DNA of 64,000 nucleotides from Paraburkholderia kururiensis (GTDB lineage Bacteria; Pseudomonadota; Gammaproteobacteria; Burkholderiales; Burkholderiaceae). This document shows, one piece after another, positions 43,627 through 52,185 of the stretch. The stretch's first letter is position 1. Every line of letters starts with the position of its first letter. Position numbers and translations under genes: made by a program. Under the pieces are notes generated by a model, which was not told the origin of the DNA, made no database searches, and was given only the letters and a program-made list of their open reading frames with translations. The DNA is taken from assembly GCF_034424375.1 (NCBI RefSeq), contig NZ_CP139965.1:2542001-2606000 (forward strand), given 5' to 3'.

Positions 43627-44679
43627 TTACGGCGCAGGATTCGGCTGCGCTTCGTGCAGCGCGTCGATTTCGGCCAGCACCTCGGGCGAGAGCCGCACCT
43701 CCGCGCTCGCAATGTTTTCCTTCAACTGATCGAGCGACGTTGCGCCGATCAGGTTGCTCGTCACGAACGGCCGGCTGTTCACGAAAGCGAGCGCCAGTTG
43801 TGCCGGCGAAAGACCGTGTCGCTTTGCGAGGGCAACGTACCGGCTCGTCGCAGCGACCGCCTGCGGCTTGCTGTAGCGCTGAAAGCGCTCGAACAGCGTG
43901 ATGCGGGCGCCGGCGGGCCGTGCGCCGCCTTCGTATTTGCCCGAGAGCCAGCCGAACGCGAGCGGCGAGTACGCGAGCAGCCCGATGCCTTCACGGTGGC
44001 TGAACTCCGAAAGGCCGGCTTCGAAGGTGCGGTTCAGCAAGCTGTACGGGTTCTGGATGCTCACGATGCGCGGCAACCCGAGCTTTTCGGCAGCACGCAG
44101 GAACTGCGCGACACCCCACGGCGTTTCGTTCGACACCCCGACGTGGCGCACCTTGCCCGCCTTGACGAAGTCTGCGAGCACGGCGAGCGTTTCTTCGATG
44201 GGCACCGTGTAGGCGTCGTCGATCCACGGATAGGCTGAGCGCCCGAACGTCATCGTGTTGCGGTCCGGCCAGTGCAACTGGTAGAGATCGACGTAATCGG
44301 TCTTCAGACGCGCGAGGCTGCCGTCCAGCGCCTCGGTCAGGTTCTTGCGGTCGAACTGGTTGGTCTCGCCGCGAATGTGGCGGGGGTTGTGCGGCTGGCG
44401 CGCGGGACCCGCGATCTTCGTGGCAAGTACGATGCGTTCACGCGCGGCCGGATGCTTTTCGAGCCAGGTGCCGATGTAACGTTCCGTCAGGCCTTGCGTT
44501 TCGGCGCGTGGCGGCACCGGATACATTTCAGCGGTATCGATCAGCGTCACGCCGTGATCGAGCGCGTAATCGATCTGGGCATGCGCCTCGCTTTCGGTGT
44601 TCTGCTGGCCCCACGTCATCGTGCCGAGGCCGATCAGGCTCACCTTCACATCCGAGTCGCCGAGTTTGCGGTATTCCAT
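43627..44679 (-). CDS. tas: NADP(H)-dependent aldo-keto reductase (Tas-like)
   Basis: 350-residue aldo-keto reductase very like E. coli Tas. The catalytic tetrad is visible: D and Y in LIDTAEMYPVPPRAE, K in LATKIAGP, and H in YQLHWPDRN. SVSNETPWGV-type and QNPYSLLNRTFE stretches are conserved. The ATG at 44679 is the family start. Divergent from an MFS exporter with a palindrome in between. Confidence 0.93.
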   Translation of the reverse strand: MEYRKLGDSDVKVSLIGLGTMTWGQQNTESEAHAQIDYALDHGVTLIDTAEMYPVPPRAETQGLTERYIGTWLEKHPAARERIVLATKIAGPARQPHNPRHIRGETNQFDRKNLTEALDGSLARLKTDYVDLYQLHWPDRNTMTFGRSAYPWIDDAYTVPIEETLAVLADFVKAGKVRHVGVSNETPWGVAQFLRAAEKLGLPRIVSIQNPYSLLNRTFEAGLSEFSHREGIGLLAYSPLAFGWLSGKYEGGARPAGARITLFERFQRYSKPQAVAATSRYVALAKRHGLSPAQLALAFVNSRPFVTSNLIGATSLDQLKENIASAEVRLSPEVLAEIDALHEAQPNPAP

Positions 44680-44798
44680 TGCAGCGTCCTGTGGGTAGAT
44701 TGTGCGTGGATTGTGCGTTGATTGATGTCTGGACCCCGTGCCGGATCGACGGGTCAAACCTGCCGCGAATGCGGCGGCAAAGACGCAAAACCTACCAT

Positions 44799-44824
44799 AG
44801 CCACGCGATTTCTTCAGCGTGGCT
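44799..44824. promoter_or_regulatory. Palindromic operator candidate between tas and MFS genes
   Basis: AGCCACGC-N10-GCGTGGCT, a perfect 8-base dyad, directly abuts TACAAT (44824-44829), a good -10 box reading toward the MFS gene. A repressor bound here would block that promoter. Confidence 0.5.
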
Positions 44825-44985
44825 ACAATGGCGGTCCGGCGCCGTACGTCGCCCTGCCAGTGCCGCGTCATTCGCGACACGCGATGCTTTCCAAAGGGAT
44901 TTCAGGCGCTTTTCGATTACGTCGCAATCAGGCCTGCTTCCCGCAGCCAGCCCATTTACGCCGCTCCGTTCCCCGCCAGCTGCCC

Positions 44986-46413
44986 ATGTCAGGCTCCTCC
45001 TCTACCGCCCTTCGCGCACCGGACTCGCCATTGATCGTGTTGCTCGTTGCAGGCGCATTCTTCATGGAGAACCTCGACGGCACCATCATCGCGACCGCCC
45101 TCCCGCAGATGGCGCACTCGTTCGGCGTGCATCCCGTCGATCTCTCCATCGGCATCACCTCGTATCTGCTCACGCTCGCCGTGTTCATTCCGATCAGCGG
45201 CTGGACCGCCGACCGCTTCGGCGTGCGCCGCGTCTTCACGGCCGCGCTCGCGGTGTTCACGGCGGCTTCCGTGGTATGCGGCATGACCGACGGGCTCGTG
45301 AGCTTCACGGCGGCCCGCATCGTGCAGGGCATCGGCGGCGCAATGATGGTGCCCGTCGGCCGACTCGCGGTGCTGCGCGCCACGCCCAAAGACGACCTCA
45401 TGCGCGCCATCTCGATCATCACGTGGCCGGGGCTCGTCGCGCCCGTGATCGGGCCGCCGCTGGGCGGTCTCATCACCACGTATTCGTCGTGGCGCTGGAT
45501 CTTCTATCTGAATCTGCCGCTCGGCCTGATCGGCATGGTGCTCGCTTGGCGTTTCATCGACGGCCGCGACGACGACACCGAGCGGCGTCCCTTCGACGGC
45601 CTCGGCTTCGTGCTGTCCGGCGTCTGTTGTACAGCGCTCATGTACGCGATGGAACTGATTGGTCGCAGCGACGCACCGTGGCGCGAAGCGCTCGCGTTTT
45701 TCGCGGCGAGCGTGGCGACCGGCGTGGCGGCATTCCTCCACCTGCGACGCTGCCCGCATCCCGTCGTCGATCTGAGCGCGCTGCGGGTGCGCACCTTCGC
45801 CGTGGCGATGGGCGGCGGATCGCTCTTTCGCATCTCGATCAGTACGGTGCCGTTTCTACTGCCGCTGATGTTCCAGATTGGCTTCGGACTCGACGCGTTC
45901 GAATCCGGACTGCTGACCCTTGCGGTGTTCGCGGGCAACCTCTCGATGAAGGTCGTCACCACGCCCGTCATGCGACGCTTCGGCTTTCGTTCGGTGCTGC
46001 TCGTGAATGGCGCGCTCGCGGCGCTCTCGCTCGCCGCGATGAGCCTGTTGACGCCGACCACACCATACGGGTGGGTCGTCGCGCTGCTGTTCTTCTCGGG
46101 CCTCGCACGCTCGCTGCAATTCACGGCGATCAACACGCTGAGCTTTGCGGACGTACCGAAAGCGCAGATGAGTGCCGCGTCCACCTTTGCAAGCACGCTA
46201 GGCCAGATGACGATGGGCATGGGCGTGGCCGTGGGCGCCATTGCTTTGCGCGTTGCGGCGTGGCTGCACGGACATCCCGCGCAGTCGGTCACGCCTGCTG
46301 ACTTCAGCCTCGCGTTCGTGCTCGTTTCGCTGGTGGGATTTGCCGCGCTCTACGACGTGTTCGGGCTGGCACGGCATGCCGGCGCCGAGGTGAGTGGACA
46401 CGCGAAGCGGTAG
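44986..46413 (+). CDS. MFS drug/solute exporter (DHA2-like)
   Basis: 475-residue major facilitator protein with many hydrophobic segments. The N-terminal motif is ENLDGTIIATALPQMA (motif D1 of the DHA2 group). Motif C-like GLVAPVIGPPLGGLI marks an exporter. The open frame extends to 44722, but the upstream part is not membrane-like and I chose the ATG at 44986. The ribosome site is weak. Substrate unknown; the divergent Tas-like reductase may be co-regulated. Confidence 0.88.
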   Translation: MSGSSSTALRAPDSPLIVLLVAGAFFMENLDGTIIATALPQMAHSFGVHPVDLSIGITSYLLTLAVFIPISGWTADRFGVRRVFTAALAVFTAASVVCGMTDGLVSFTAARIVQGIGGAMMVPVGRLAVLRATPKDDLMRAISIITWPGLVAPVIGPPLGGLITTYSSWRWIFYLNLPLGLIGMVLAWRFIDGRDDDTERRPFDGLGFVLSGVCCTALMYAMELIGRSDAPWREALAFFAASVATGVAAFLHLRRCPHPVVDLSALRVRTFAVAMGGGSLFRISISTVPFLLPLMFQIGFGLDAFESGLLTLAVFAGNLSMKVVTTPVMRRFGFRSVLLVNGALAALSLAAMSLLTPTTPYGWVVALLFFSGLARSLQFTAINTLSFADVPKAQMSAASTFASTLGQMTMGMGVAVGAIALRVAAWLHGHPAQSVTPADFSLAFVLVSLVGFAALYDVFGLARHAGAEVSGHAKR

Positions 46414-46638
46414 GACAGGCGCTATTGCGCTCAAGGCCGCGGCTACGCAGACGGCTACGCGTTGCCGGGTGACATTGGCTGGGCGAGTTTGACGGCCATT
46501 TGGACCTGACGGTCCATTGCGAAGAATGGACAGGAGCGACCGCCCGATGTGGCTGCGCTCGCTCCGTCTCCTGCATCTGTTCCTGTGCGTCGGCTCATGA
46601 AGCAACCGCGCCGCGCCGCCGTCGCAAGCGCGGCACGG

Positions 46639-46674
46639 GCGATCGGGGACAGTAGAAACACCGTCCCCGATCGC
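46639..46674 (-). terminator. Stem-loop after the YadA remnant
   Basis: GCGATCGGGGAC and GTCCCCGATCGC form a perfect 12-base stem with a 12-base loop, 9 bases beyond the YadA stop codon on the minus strand. No T-run is seen, so it may be a decayed or rho-assisted terminator of the original adhesin gene. Confidence 0.5.
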
Positions 46675-46682
46675 TGCCTCCG

Positions 46683-46915
46683 TCAGAACTCGTATCCGAC
46701 CTGGGCACGCACCCCCGTCGATCCGGTAGACGTCACCGAGGCTCCACCATTCACCAGCCAACGGCCGTTCTCCGAACGGTAGGTCACGCCGACACCGACG
46801 GCCTGCGAACCCAGATACGCCGCCACACCCGCCGCCACAACGGTCTTGCCCGGCCCCGAAGGCGTCAAGTTGGGCATCGCCATCGCTGCGGCCACGCCCG
46901 CGTAGGCGTCGTGCG
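46683..46915 (-). pseudogene. Trimeric autotransporter (YadA-type) membrane anchor remnant
   Basis: About 77 codons of the C-terminal YadA anchor, the beta-barrel domain that inserts trimeric adhesins into the outer membrane. Visible are GVAAAMAMPNL, GKTVVAAGVAAYLGSQAVGVGVTYR and the end ...VRAQVGYEF with terminal phenylalanine. The passenger domain and start are gone: the frame runs straight into the IS21 end at 46916. It has no start of its own, so it is a dead fragment. Whether the adhesin belonged to the chromosome or the element is not known. Confidence 0.88.
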
Positions 46916-46941
46916 TGTTGATTTGCACGGAAGCCTGACCC
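46916..46941 (+). repeat. IS21 terminal inverted repeat (istB side)
   Basis: Starts TGTTGATTTGCACGGAAGCC and ends CTGACCC. Differs from the other end at one base. Confidence 0.9.
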
Positions 46942-46988
46942 ACGATTTGCATTGAATTCTGACCCACCCCTTGGACCAGCCTTGCGGG

Positions 46989-47765
46989 TTATGCGGTGGG
47001 TATCTGGGTCTTCTTTCGCTCCTTCTTTGGCTGTGTTGTGCTGTTTCTGAAACGATAGCTATCGTTGCCTGTTTCTACAATGTGGCAGTGGTGTGTGAGC
47101 CGGTCGAGCAGCGCGGTGGTCATCTTTGCATCGCCAAACACACTGGCCCATTCGGCGAAGCTCAGGTTGGTGGTGATGATGATGCTGGTGCGCTCGTAGA
47201 GCTTGCTGAGCAGATGGAACAGCAGCGCCCCGCCGGTCTGGCTGAACGGCAGGTAGCCGAGTTCGTCCAGCACCACGAGGTCGGCATACATGAGCCGTGT
47301 GGCCAGTTGCCCGGGCTTGCCGCCCAGCTTCTCCTGCTCGAGGGCGTTGACCAGTTCGATGGTGGAGAAGAAGCGCACGCGGCGGCGATGATGTTCGAGC
47401 GCCTGCACACCGATGGCCGTTGCCAGATGGGTCTTGCCCGTACCGGGCCCACCCACCAGCACGATGTTGTGCGCCGAGTCGATGAAGTCGCACTGGTACA
47501 GCTGGCGCACCAGCGCCTCGTCGGCATCGCTGCAGCTGAAGTCGAACCCGCCCATGTCGCGGTACGCCGGGAAGCGTGCCACCTTCATCTGGTACGCGAG
47601 GGAACGCACTTCGCGCTCGGCAATCTCCGCCTTGAGCAGCCCGGCCAGCACCAGCGAAGCCGCCTTGTACGCCGGCGAGTCCTGCGCTGCGAGTTCGCCC
47701 AGCGCCTGGGCCATGCCGTGCAGCTTCAGTGACTTGAGCATCTGCATCATGGCCTCAGGCTGCAT
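46989..47765 (-). CDS. istB: IS21 family helper ATPase IstB
   Basis: 258-residue AAA+ ATPase that controls target choice and stimulates the IstA transposase. The P-loop GGPGTGKTHLA is at about 105-115 and Walker B at VVLDELGYLPF. The ATG at 47765 follows GGGAGG and overlaps the istA stop by 11 bases, so it is coupled to istA. Intact length. Confidence 0.95.
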   Translation of the reverse strand: MQPEAMMQMLKSLKLHGMAQALGELAAQDSPAYKAASLVLAGLLKAEIAEREVRSLAYQMKVARFPAYRDMGGFDFSCSDADEALVRQLYQCDFIDSAHNIVLVGGPGTGKTHLATAIGVQALEHHRRRVRFFSTIELVNALEQEKLGGKPGQLATRLMYADLVVLDELGYLPFSQTGGALLFHLLSKLYERTSIIITTNLSFAEWASVFGDAKMTTALLDRLTHHCHIVETGNDSYRFRNSTTQPKKERKKTQIPTA

Positions 47766-49281
47766 GGCTGTCCTCCCGGCCACGCAGGCGGTCGTAGCGG
47801 CCGACGTTGGCCTGTGGCTCGACCTTCAGTGCGAAGGCCTGCGGCGTCTGCAGCGGCGGCACAGGCGGGCTGTCGAGCAGGCGGCTGAGGATGTTCAGTA
47901 CCGTCTGCTTGTTCGGCACACCCGCCTCAAGCGCCCGCTCAACTGCGGTGAGCACCATCTGTTCGTCGTGCAGCAGCACCAGCGCCAGGATCTCGACCAT
48001 CTCGCGGTCGCCGCCCGGGTGCCTGAGCAGCACGCCCTGCAGCCTGCGCAAGGCCTCCGGAAACTCGGCGAACGGTGCGCCATTGCGCAGTGCGCCCGGT
48101 TTGCGCTGCAGGACGGCCAGGTAGTGACGCCAGTCGTAGACCGTCTCGCCGCGGTCATGGCTGCGGTTGATACGCCGCCCGTGCTCGGCGATCACCTGCC
48201 CCTCGGCAACGAACACCAGCCTTGCGGCATACACACGCAGGCTGATGGGCCGGTTGGCGAACGACGCCGGCACGCTGTAGCGGTTGCGTTCGAAGTTCAC
48301 CAGGCAGGTGGGCGAAACGCGTTTGACATGTTCGACGAAGCCATCGAACGGCTGGCCCACCGGCATCAGGTGGGGCCGCTCGGCCGACCACGCATCCCAG
48401 ACCGTCATGTCCTGCTCCGGGTGCCGCGTCTGCTGCCACAGCAGTACGCACTGGTCGGCCAGCCAGTCGTTCAGCGCATCCAGTGAACCGAACGCCGGCA
48501 CCTTCTGCCAGAGGCGGTGGCGGCTGTCCTGGACATTCTTCTCGATCTGCCCTTTCTCCCAGCCCGAGGCCACGTTACAGAACTCGGCATCAAACAGGTA
48601 GTGGCTCACCATCGCGCTGAAGCGCGCGTTGACCTCGCGCACCTTGCCGGGACGCACCCGGTCAACGGCAGTCTTCATGTTGTCGTAGATGCCGCGGCGT
48701 GGAATGCCGCCCCAGGCGACGAACGCATGATGATGCGCATCGAACAGCATCTCGTGGGTCTGCAGCAGGTAGGCGCGCAGGAAGAAGGCCCGGCTGTGGC
48801 TGAGCTTGAGCTGCGCGACCTGCAGCTTGACACGCTCGCCGTTGATCACCGCCCAGTCCTCGCTCCAGTCGAACTGGAATGCCTCGCCAGGGGCAAAGCG
48901 CAGCGGCACAAACGTTCCGCGTCCCGTGGTCTTCGCCTGCTCGTGCTGTTCCTGCCGCCACCGCCGGGCAAACGCCGCCACGCGGTCATAGGAGCCCGTG
49001 AAGCCAAGCGCGCACAGATCCGCGTGTATCTGCCTGAGCGTCCTGCGCTGCTTGCGCGGCCGGTTCGCCTCGGTCTTGAGCCAGCCTGCGAGCTTCGCGG
49101 CAAACCCGTCGAGTTTGCTGGGGCTGTGGCGCTCGGGATAGGCCGGCAGAACCGTGCCGGCCCGGATGTAACGCCTGACCGTGTTTCTGGACACGCCCAG
49201 CCGTCTGGAAATCTCGCGCAACGAGACCTGATCGCGAAAGTGCCAGCGTCGGATGATGCTCAATATAGCCACGTCGATCAC
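47755..49281 (-). CDS. istA: IS21 family transposase IstA
   Basis: 508-residue DDE transposase. The N-terminal HTH is REISRRLGVSRNTVRRYIRAG. The catalytic core includes FQFDWSEDWAVI (first Asp), GIYDNMKTAVDRV (second Asp) and GWEKGQIEKNVQ (Glu). Full length, so the element may still move. Confidence 0.95.
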   Translation of the reverse strand: MIDVAILSIIRRWHFRDQVSLREISRRLGVSRNTVRRYIRAGTVLPAYPERHSPSKLDGFAAKLAGWLKTEANRPRKQRRTLRQIHADLCALGFTGSYDRVAAFARRWRQEQHEQAKTTGRGTFVPLRFAPGEAFQFDWSEDWAVINGERVKLQVAQLKLSHSRAFFLRAYLLQTHEMLFDAHHHAFVAWGGIPRRGIYDNMKTAVDRVRPGKVREVNARFSAMVSHYLFDAEFCNVASGWEKGQIEKNVQDSRHRLWQKVPAFGSLDALNDWLADQCVLLWQQTRHPEQDMTVWDAWSAERPHLMPVGQPFDGFVEHVKRVSPTCLVNFERNRYSVPASFANRPISLRVYAARLVFVAEGQVIAEHGRRINRSHDRGETVYDWRHYLAVLQRKPGALRNGAPFAEFPEALRRLQGVLLRHPGGDREMVEILALVLLHDEQMVLTAVERALEAGVPNKQTVLNILSRLLDSPPVPPLQTPQAFALKVEPQANVGRYDRLRGREDSHAA

Positions 49282-49357
49282 TCCGTTCCCCTGCCCGTTG
49301 CCGAGCAGGTCAGTGTTCTACGTGGGTCAATATTCGATGCAAATTACTGCCCTGGCC

Positions 49358-49383
49358 GGGTCAGGTTTCCGTGCAAATCAACA
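49358..49383 (-). repeat. IS21 terminal inverted repeat (istA side)
   Basis: Inverted copy of the other end, reading TGTTGATTTGCACGGAAACC inward from 49383. Confidence 0.9.
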
Positions 49384-49476
49384 CTCCGCGATCTGCTTCA
49401 CGGTCAGCGGGAAGCATTCGTCGAGCAGCGCGCAGATGCGGCGCTGGGGAGAGCCGTCGCGTTCGATCTGCTTCAC
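49384..49476 (-). pseudogene. 5' part of a small helical/HTH-like gene cut by the IS21
   Basis: From a GTG at 49476 the frame reads VKQIERDGSPQRRICALLDE and continues with PLTVKQIAE before running into the IS end, where an artificial TGA arises. About 31 codons survive. The helical sequence resembles a DNA-binding domain but is too short to assign. The GTG overlaps the stop of the micro-ORF upstream (GTGA). No matching 3' part exists on the other side of the IS. Confidence 0.6.
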
Positions 49477-49514
49477 GATCGCTCTCCGCCGTTCCAGTCG
49501 ACAACGTCGTTCAT
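49473..49514 (-). CDS. Leader micro-ORF, 13 residues
   Basis: MNDVVDWNGGERS, with AAGGAGCAGAAGC just before its ATG and its TGA overlapping the next GTG. It could be a coupled leader peptide or a very small gene. Length alone does not prove coding; the strong ribosome site and overlap support it. Confidence 0.4.
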   Translation of the reverse strand: MNDVVDWNGGERS

Positions 49515-49554
49515 GCTTCTGCTCCTTTCCGTATTCAGCCATCCGACCTCTAGT

Positions 49555-49570
49555 GGTACTAACCAGTACC
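49555..49570. promoter_or_regulatory. Palindrome GGTACTAACCAGTACC
   Basis: A perfect 6-base dyad with an AACC centre, about 41 bases upstream of the micro-ORF start. A likely repressor operator for this small phage-type operon. Confidence 0.5.
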
Positions 49571-49620
49571 TTCTCCCAACCCCCAAAACCACATCCCTGC
49601 GCTTTACCGCTCCGAGGAGA

Positions 49621-49646
49621 GCGGACTCAGCCCATCCTGAGTCCGC
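49621..49646. terminator. Hairpin GCGGACTCAG-CCCATC-CTGAGTCCGC
   Basis: A perfect 10-base stem with a 6-base loop between the Toprim gene and the downstream small operon. Only a CTTT run follows on the plus strand, and none on the minus strand. Probably an attenuating or end-of-operon hairpin. Confidence 0.5.
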
Positions 49647-49810
49647 CTTTACAACGCATTCCGCTCGTCGGATCGCATTGACTCGCCAGCCTTTCGATCT
49701 CGGGTGCTGGCTTCGCCGCCCTTACCGGTGTTTCAGATCTATCCCACAGTCCCGGTTCTTCCCGTGCCGCTGCCGTTAAACCATGTCCGACCAGCGCGGT
49801 GCTTTGCTGC

Positions 49811-50665
49811 CTACGACGTCCGGCGCGCCTCCATCAGCTTCCTGCACACCGCCATCAGCCCGGCACGCTTGTGGAGGTCGTTGGCGTCCTCTCCTACGGC
49901 GTCGCTCATCGTCCAGGGCAGGCCTGTTTTCTCCGCCGCACGTTGACCGGCATTCGACTGATCGTTATCTGCAAACACGTACTTGCGGCCCGCCACAAAC
50001 GGCGCCATCGCGGCCATGTTCGAGTCGTTAAAACAGATGAGGACGGCGGCGTTGAGGCGCATCTGGCGGGCCGCCATCTCGATCGACAGACCGGTTGCAT
50101 AGCCTTCGCAGAGAATCGTTTCGGATGCGCGTGAAGGGCCGATCCTGAAAACAGCACCGCTCGCGCTCATACCAAAGATCATTTTCTTGACCCACCTGAG
50201 GTCGTCGTAGTCCCAGTAGATCGACTGGACGCCGCGCAGCTCGCCCTGCATGGAGCGCATTGGCACTATCAGACGCCTGTCGGGAAGGACCAGCCCACGA
50301 GCCTCGGGAAGCCCTTTGAAGTGGAAATAGTTGTGCTCCCCGATTACGGCGGTGGAAATGAGCTTTTCTGCCCGATGGACGGCATCGGCACGTCGTCGTG
50401 CGGCTAGCCTCTCCGAAGCACGTCGCTTTTCCGCCCAGACACGTTTTTCCGCATCTGTCCAGGATCTGGCATGCGGATCGTCGAACCAGACCGTCTCGGC
50501 GGCCCCATCCCAGGCCATGACCCATCCACGGCGTCCGTCAAACATGTACGCGCCGTTCCTTGACCGCGGATGAGAGTCAGTCGGGCAACGCCGGATGCGT
50601 CCGGAGTCGTCGAGATGGGAAATCAGGACGCCGTGCGAAGCAGCGAACCGGACGAAGTCGCTCAT
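49811..50665 (-). CDS. Toprim-domain primase-like protein
   Basis: 284-residue phage/plasmid primase-type protein. The Toprim core is visible with the glutamate in ETILCEGYATGLS (about residue 183) and the DxD pair in VFADNDQSNAG (about 232). The N-terminal part (FVRFAASHGV, RRCPTDSHPRSRNGAY) resembles the CHC-like region of such primases but lacks a clear zinc cysteine set. The ATG overlaps the helicase stop (ATGA). It likely makes primers or processes DNA for replication of the element. Confidence 0.85.
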   Translation of the reverse strand: MSDFVRFAASHGVLISHLDDSGRIRRCPTDSHPRSRNGAYMFDGRRGWVMAWDGAAETVWFDDPHARSWTDAEKRVWAEKRRASERLAARRRADAVHRAEKLISTAVIGEHNYFHFKGLPEARGLVLPDRRLIVPMRSMQGELRGVQSIYWDYDDLRWVKKMIFGMSASGAVFRIGPSRASETILCEGYATGLSIEMAARQMRLNAAVLICFNDSNMAAMAPFVAGRKYVFADNDQSNAGQRAAEKTGLPWTMSDAVGEDANDLHKRAGLMAVCRKLMEARRTS

Positions 50666-52185
50666 GCCGCTGACCTCGCCTTCATGAAGGCAATGTCCAG
50701 CGACTTGATCTTCCGGATGATTGCCGGGTCAACATTGACCGCATCGGTACTGAACGGGAACGACCGGGGCGGTTCGTGTCCGCTGATGTTGCGGAAGAGA
50801 TGCCAGGCCCGGCCGCGCGGATTCTTCGAGTTGCTGCTGTTCGCGTACGAGCACAACTGCACCCACAGGTCACGCTCGTTCGCAGCAACCCTGCTTTTCC
50901 CGATGAAGATCTCCTGCATCTGCCCCGGGAGCGCCGCCACCGCAGCCTGCGGCGCCGTCTCGTGGCCGCAAGACATGCAACGTCTGAAGAACGGCTTGTA
51001 GCCGCATTTCGGGCATGACAGGGTCTCGCGTTCCGACACGTCCTTCCGTACGGACCGGTCGAGTTTCTCGCCCTCGTCAAGTGAATCGAGACCGTGATAG
51101 AAGAAGTGCGTGAAGTCTTCGATGAACCGGACGATGTTGCCGCTGTGGTCTAGAAGAAGACAGTCAGTCTTGCCGGTCTCCTTCGAGGCCCTGAGTCCCC
51201 TGCCCCACATCTGGATTGCCGTGCTGAGCGATTTCCGCAGTGGACGGCAGTCGACCACGCATCCGACGTCCTTTACGTCGAAGCCCTTTGCCAGCGCCTC
51301 CACGCTGATCAGAACGCGGATCGCCGAATCCGGCCTTGAAAACTCGGACAGGATCCGCTCGCGCTCGTTGTCCTTCGTTGCGTGTGTGAAGACCTCAGCC
51401 ATCACCCCGCATTCGTTGAACTGACGGCACAGCTCTTCGCAATGGCGCACGTTCGAACCAAACACGATCGTCTTGCGGCTCTCCGCGTATCGCGTCCACT
51501 CCGAAACTACGTCACCGACGATCTCCATACCGCGCTCCGCGGCTGCCTTGTCGGTCCATTCGCCGTCCGACGTCCTGGCGCCGTCCATGTTGATGCGCGT
51601 GCAGGACATCACCCTTAATGGCACCAGCTCGCCCGACTCGGTAAGTTCGTGCATCGTGGCGGCATTGATAAGGTTCGTGAAAACCTGCCCCAGCCCTCGC
51701 GAGAAAGGCGTCGCACTGAGCCCGATAACCGTAGCCTTGGTGGTCTTGACGTGCTCGACCATCGACTGGTAGAGCGTGTGCGCCTCGTCGATGATGATGA
51801 GATGGGTATCGTGCCAGCCGCGCTCCATCACCGTCTGCACGCTGGCGATCTGGAACGGCAGATCCATGTTGAATCGCGGGTTCTGCGCCTGGATGATGCC
51901 GTGCTGATGTAGTCCGTACGCCGACGCCACGGCGCTCGTCTGGTTGATCAGCGACTTCCGGTCGCACACGAATGTCGCCTTTCGGCCAGTCTTCAGGGCC
52001 GCGTGGCACAGCTTCAGGCCAAGGTACGATTTGCCTGCGCCAGTCGGGGCACAAAGCATCTGGACGCGATGCCCGGCACGTCGGCCGGCGATGATGCTGT
52101 CGATCGCCGGATCCTGGAACGTCCGCGGCGGCGGGAATCTCGCCTCGGAATAGTCGGGCAACAGATCGAACAGGGGCTCGTTCAT
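50662..52185 (-). CDS. Superfamily 2 DEAD/DEAH helicase with C-terminal zinc ribbon
   Basis: 507-residue SF2 helicase of the phage/type III restriction-like kind. Walker A is APTGAGKS (46-53), motif II is LIIIDEAH, motif III is GLSATPFSRG, and motif VI is QMWGRGLRASK. A four-cysteine ribbon, CPKCGY..CMSCGH, lies near 388-410. It starts with ATGA overlap on the ParB-like gene and ends in ATGA overlap with Toprim, so the three proteins form one coupled module. Confidence 0.9.
   Translation of the reverse strand: MNEPLFDLLPDYSEARFPPPRTFQDPAIDSIIAGRRAGHRVQMLCAPTGAGKSYLGLKLCHAALKTGRKATFVCDRKSLINQTSAVASAYGLHQHGIIQAQNPRFNMDLPFQIASVQTVMERGWHDTHLIIIDEAHTLYQSMVEHVKTTKATVIGLSATPFSRGLGQVFTNLINAATMHELTESGELVPLRVMSCTRINMDGARTSDGEWTDKAAAERGMEIVGDVVSEWTRYAESRKTIVFGSNVRHCEELCRQFNECGVMAEVFTHATKDNERERILSEFSRPDSAIRVLISVEALAKGFDVKDVGCVVDCRPLRKSLSTAIQMWGRGLRASKETGKTDCLLLDHSGNIVRFIEDFTHFFYHGLDSLDEGEKLDRSVRKDVSERETLSCPKCGYKPFFRRCMSCGHETAPQAAVAALPGQMQEIFIGKSRVAANERDLWVQLCSYANSSNSKNPRGRAWHLFRNISGHEPPRSFPFSTDAVNVDPAIIRKIKSLDIAFMKARSAA

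Larger units (their letters stand above)
46916..49383 (-). mobile_element. IS21-family insertion sequence, complete
   Basis: 2468-base element with istA and istB on the minus strand. The ends are matched: 26 bases beginning TGTTGATTTGCACGGAA at 46916 and the same (one mismatch) reading inward from 49383. Inner partial copies (ATTTGCAT..GAA) lie close to each end, as usual for the multiple terminal repeats of IS21 elements. No 4-8 base target duplication flanks it: GTGCG on the left and CTCCGCG on the right differ. Confidence 0.92.

Noticed and set aside
49255..49681. Plus-strand frame across the IS21 right end
   Set aside because: Crosses the IS boundary and is composed of terminal repeat and operator sequence; not a gene.
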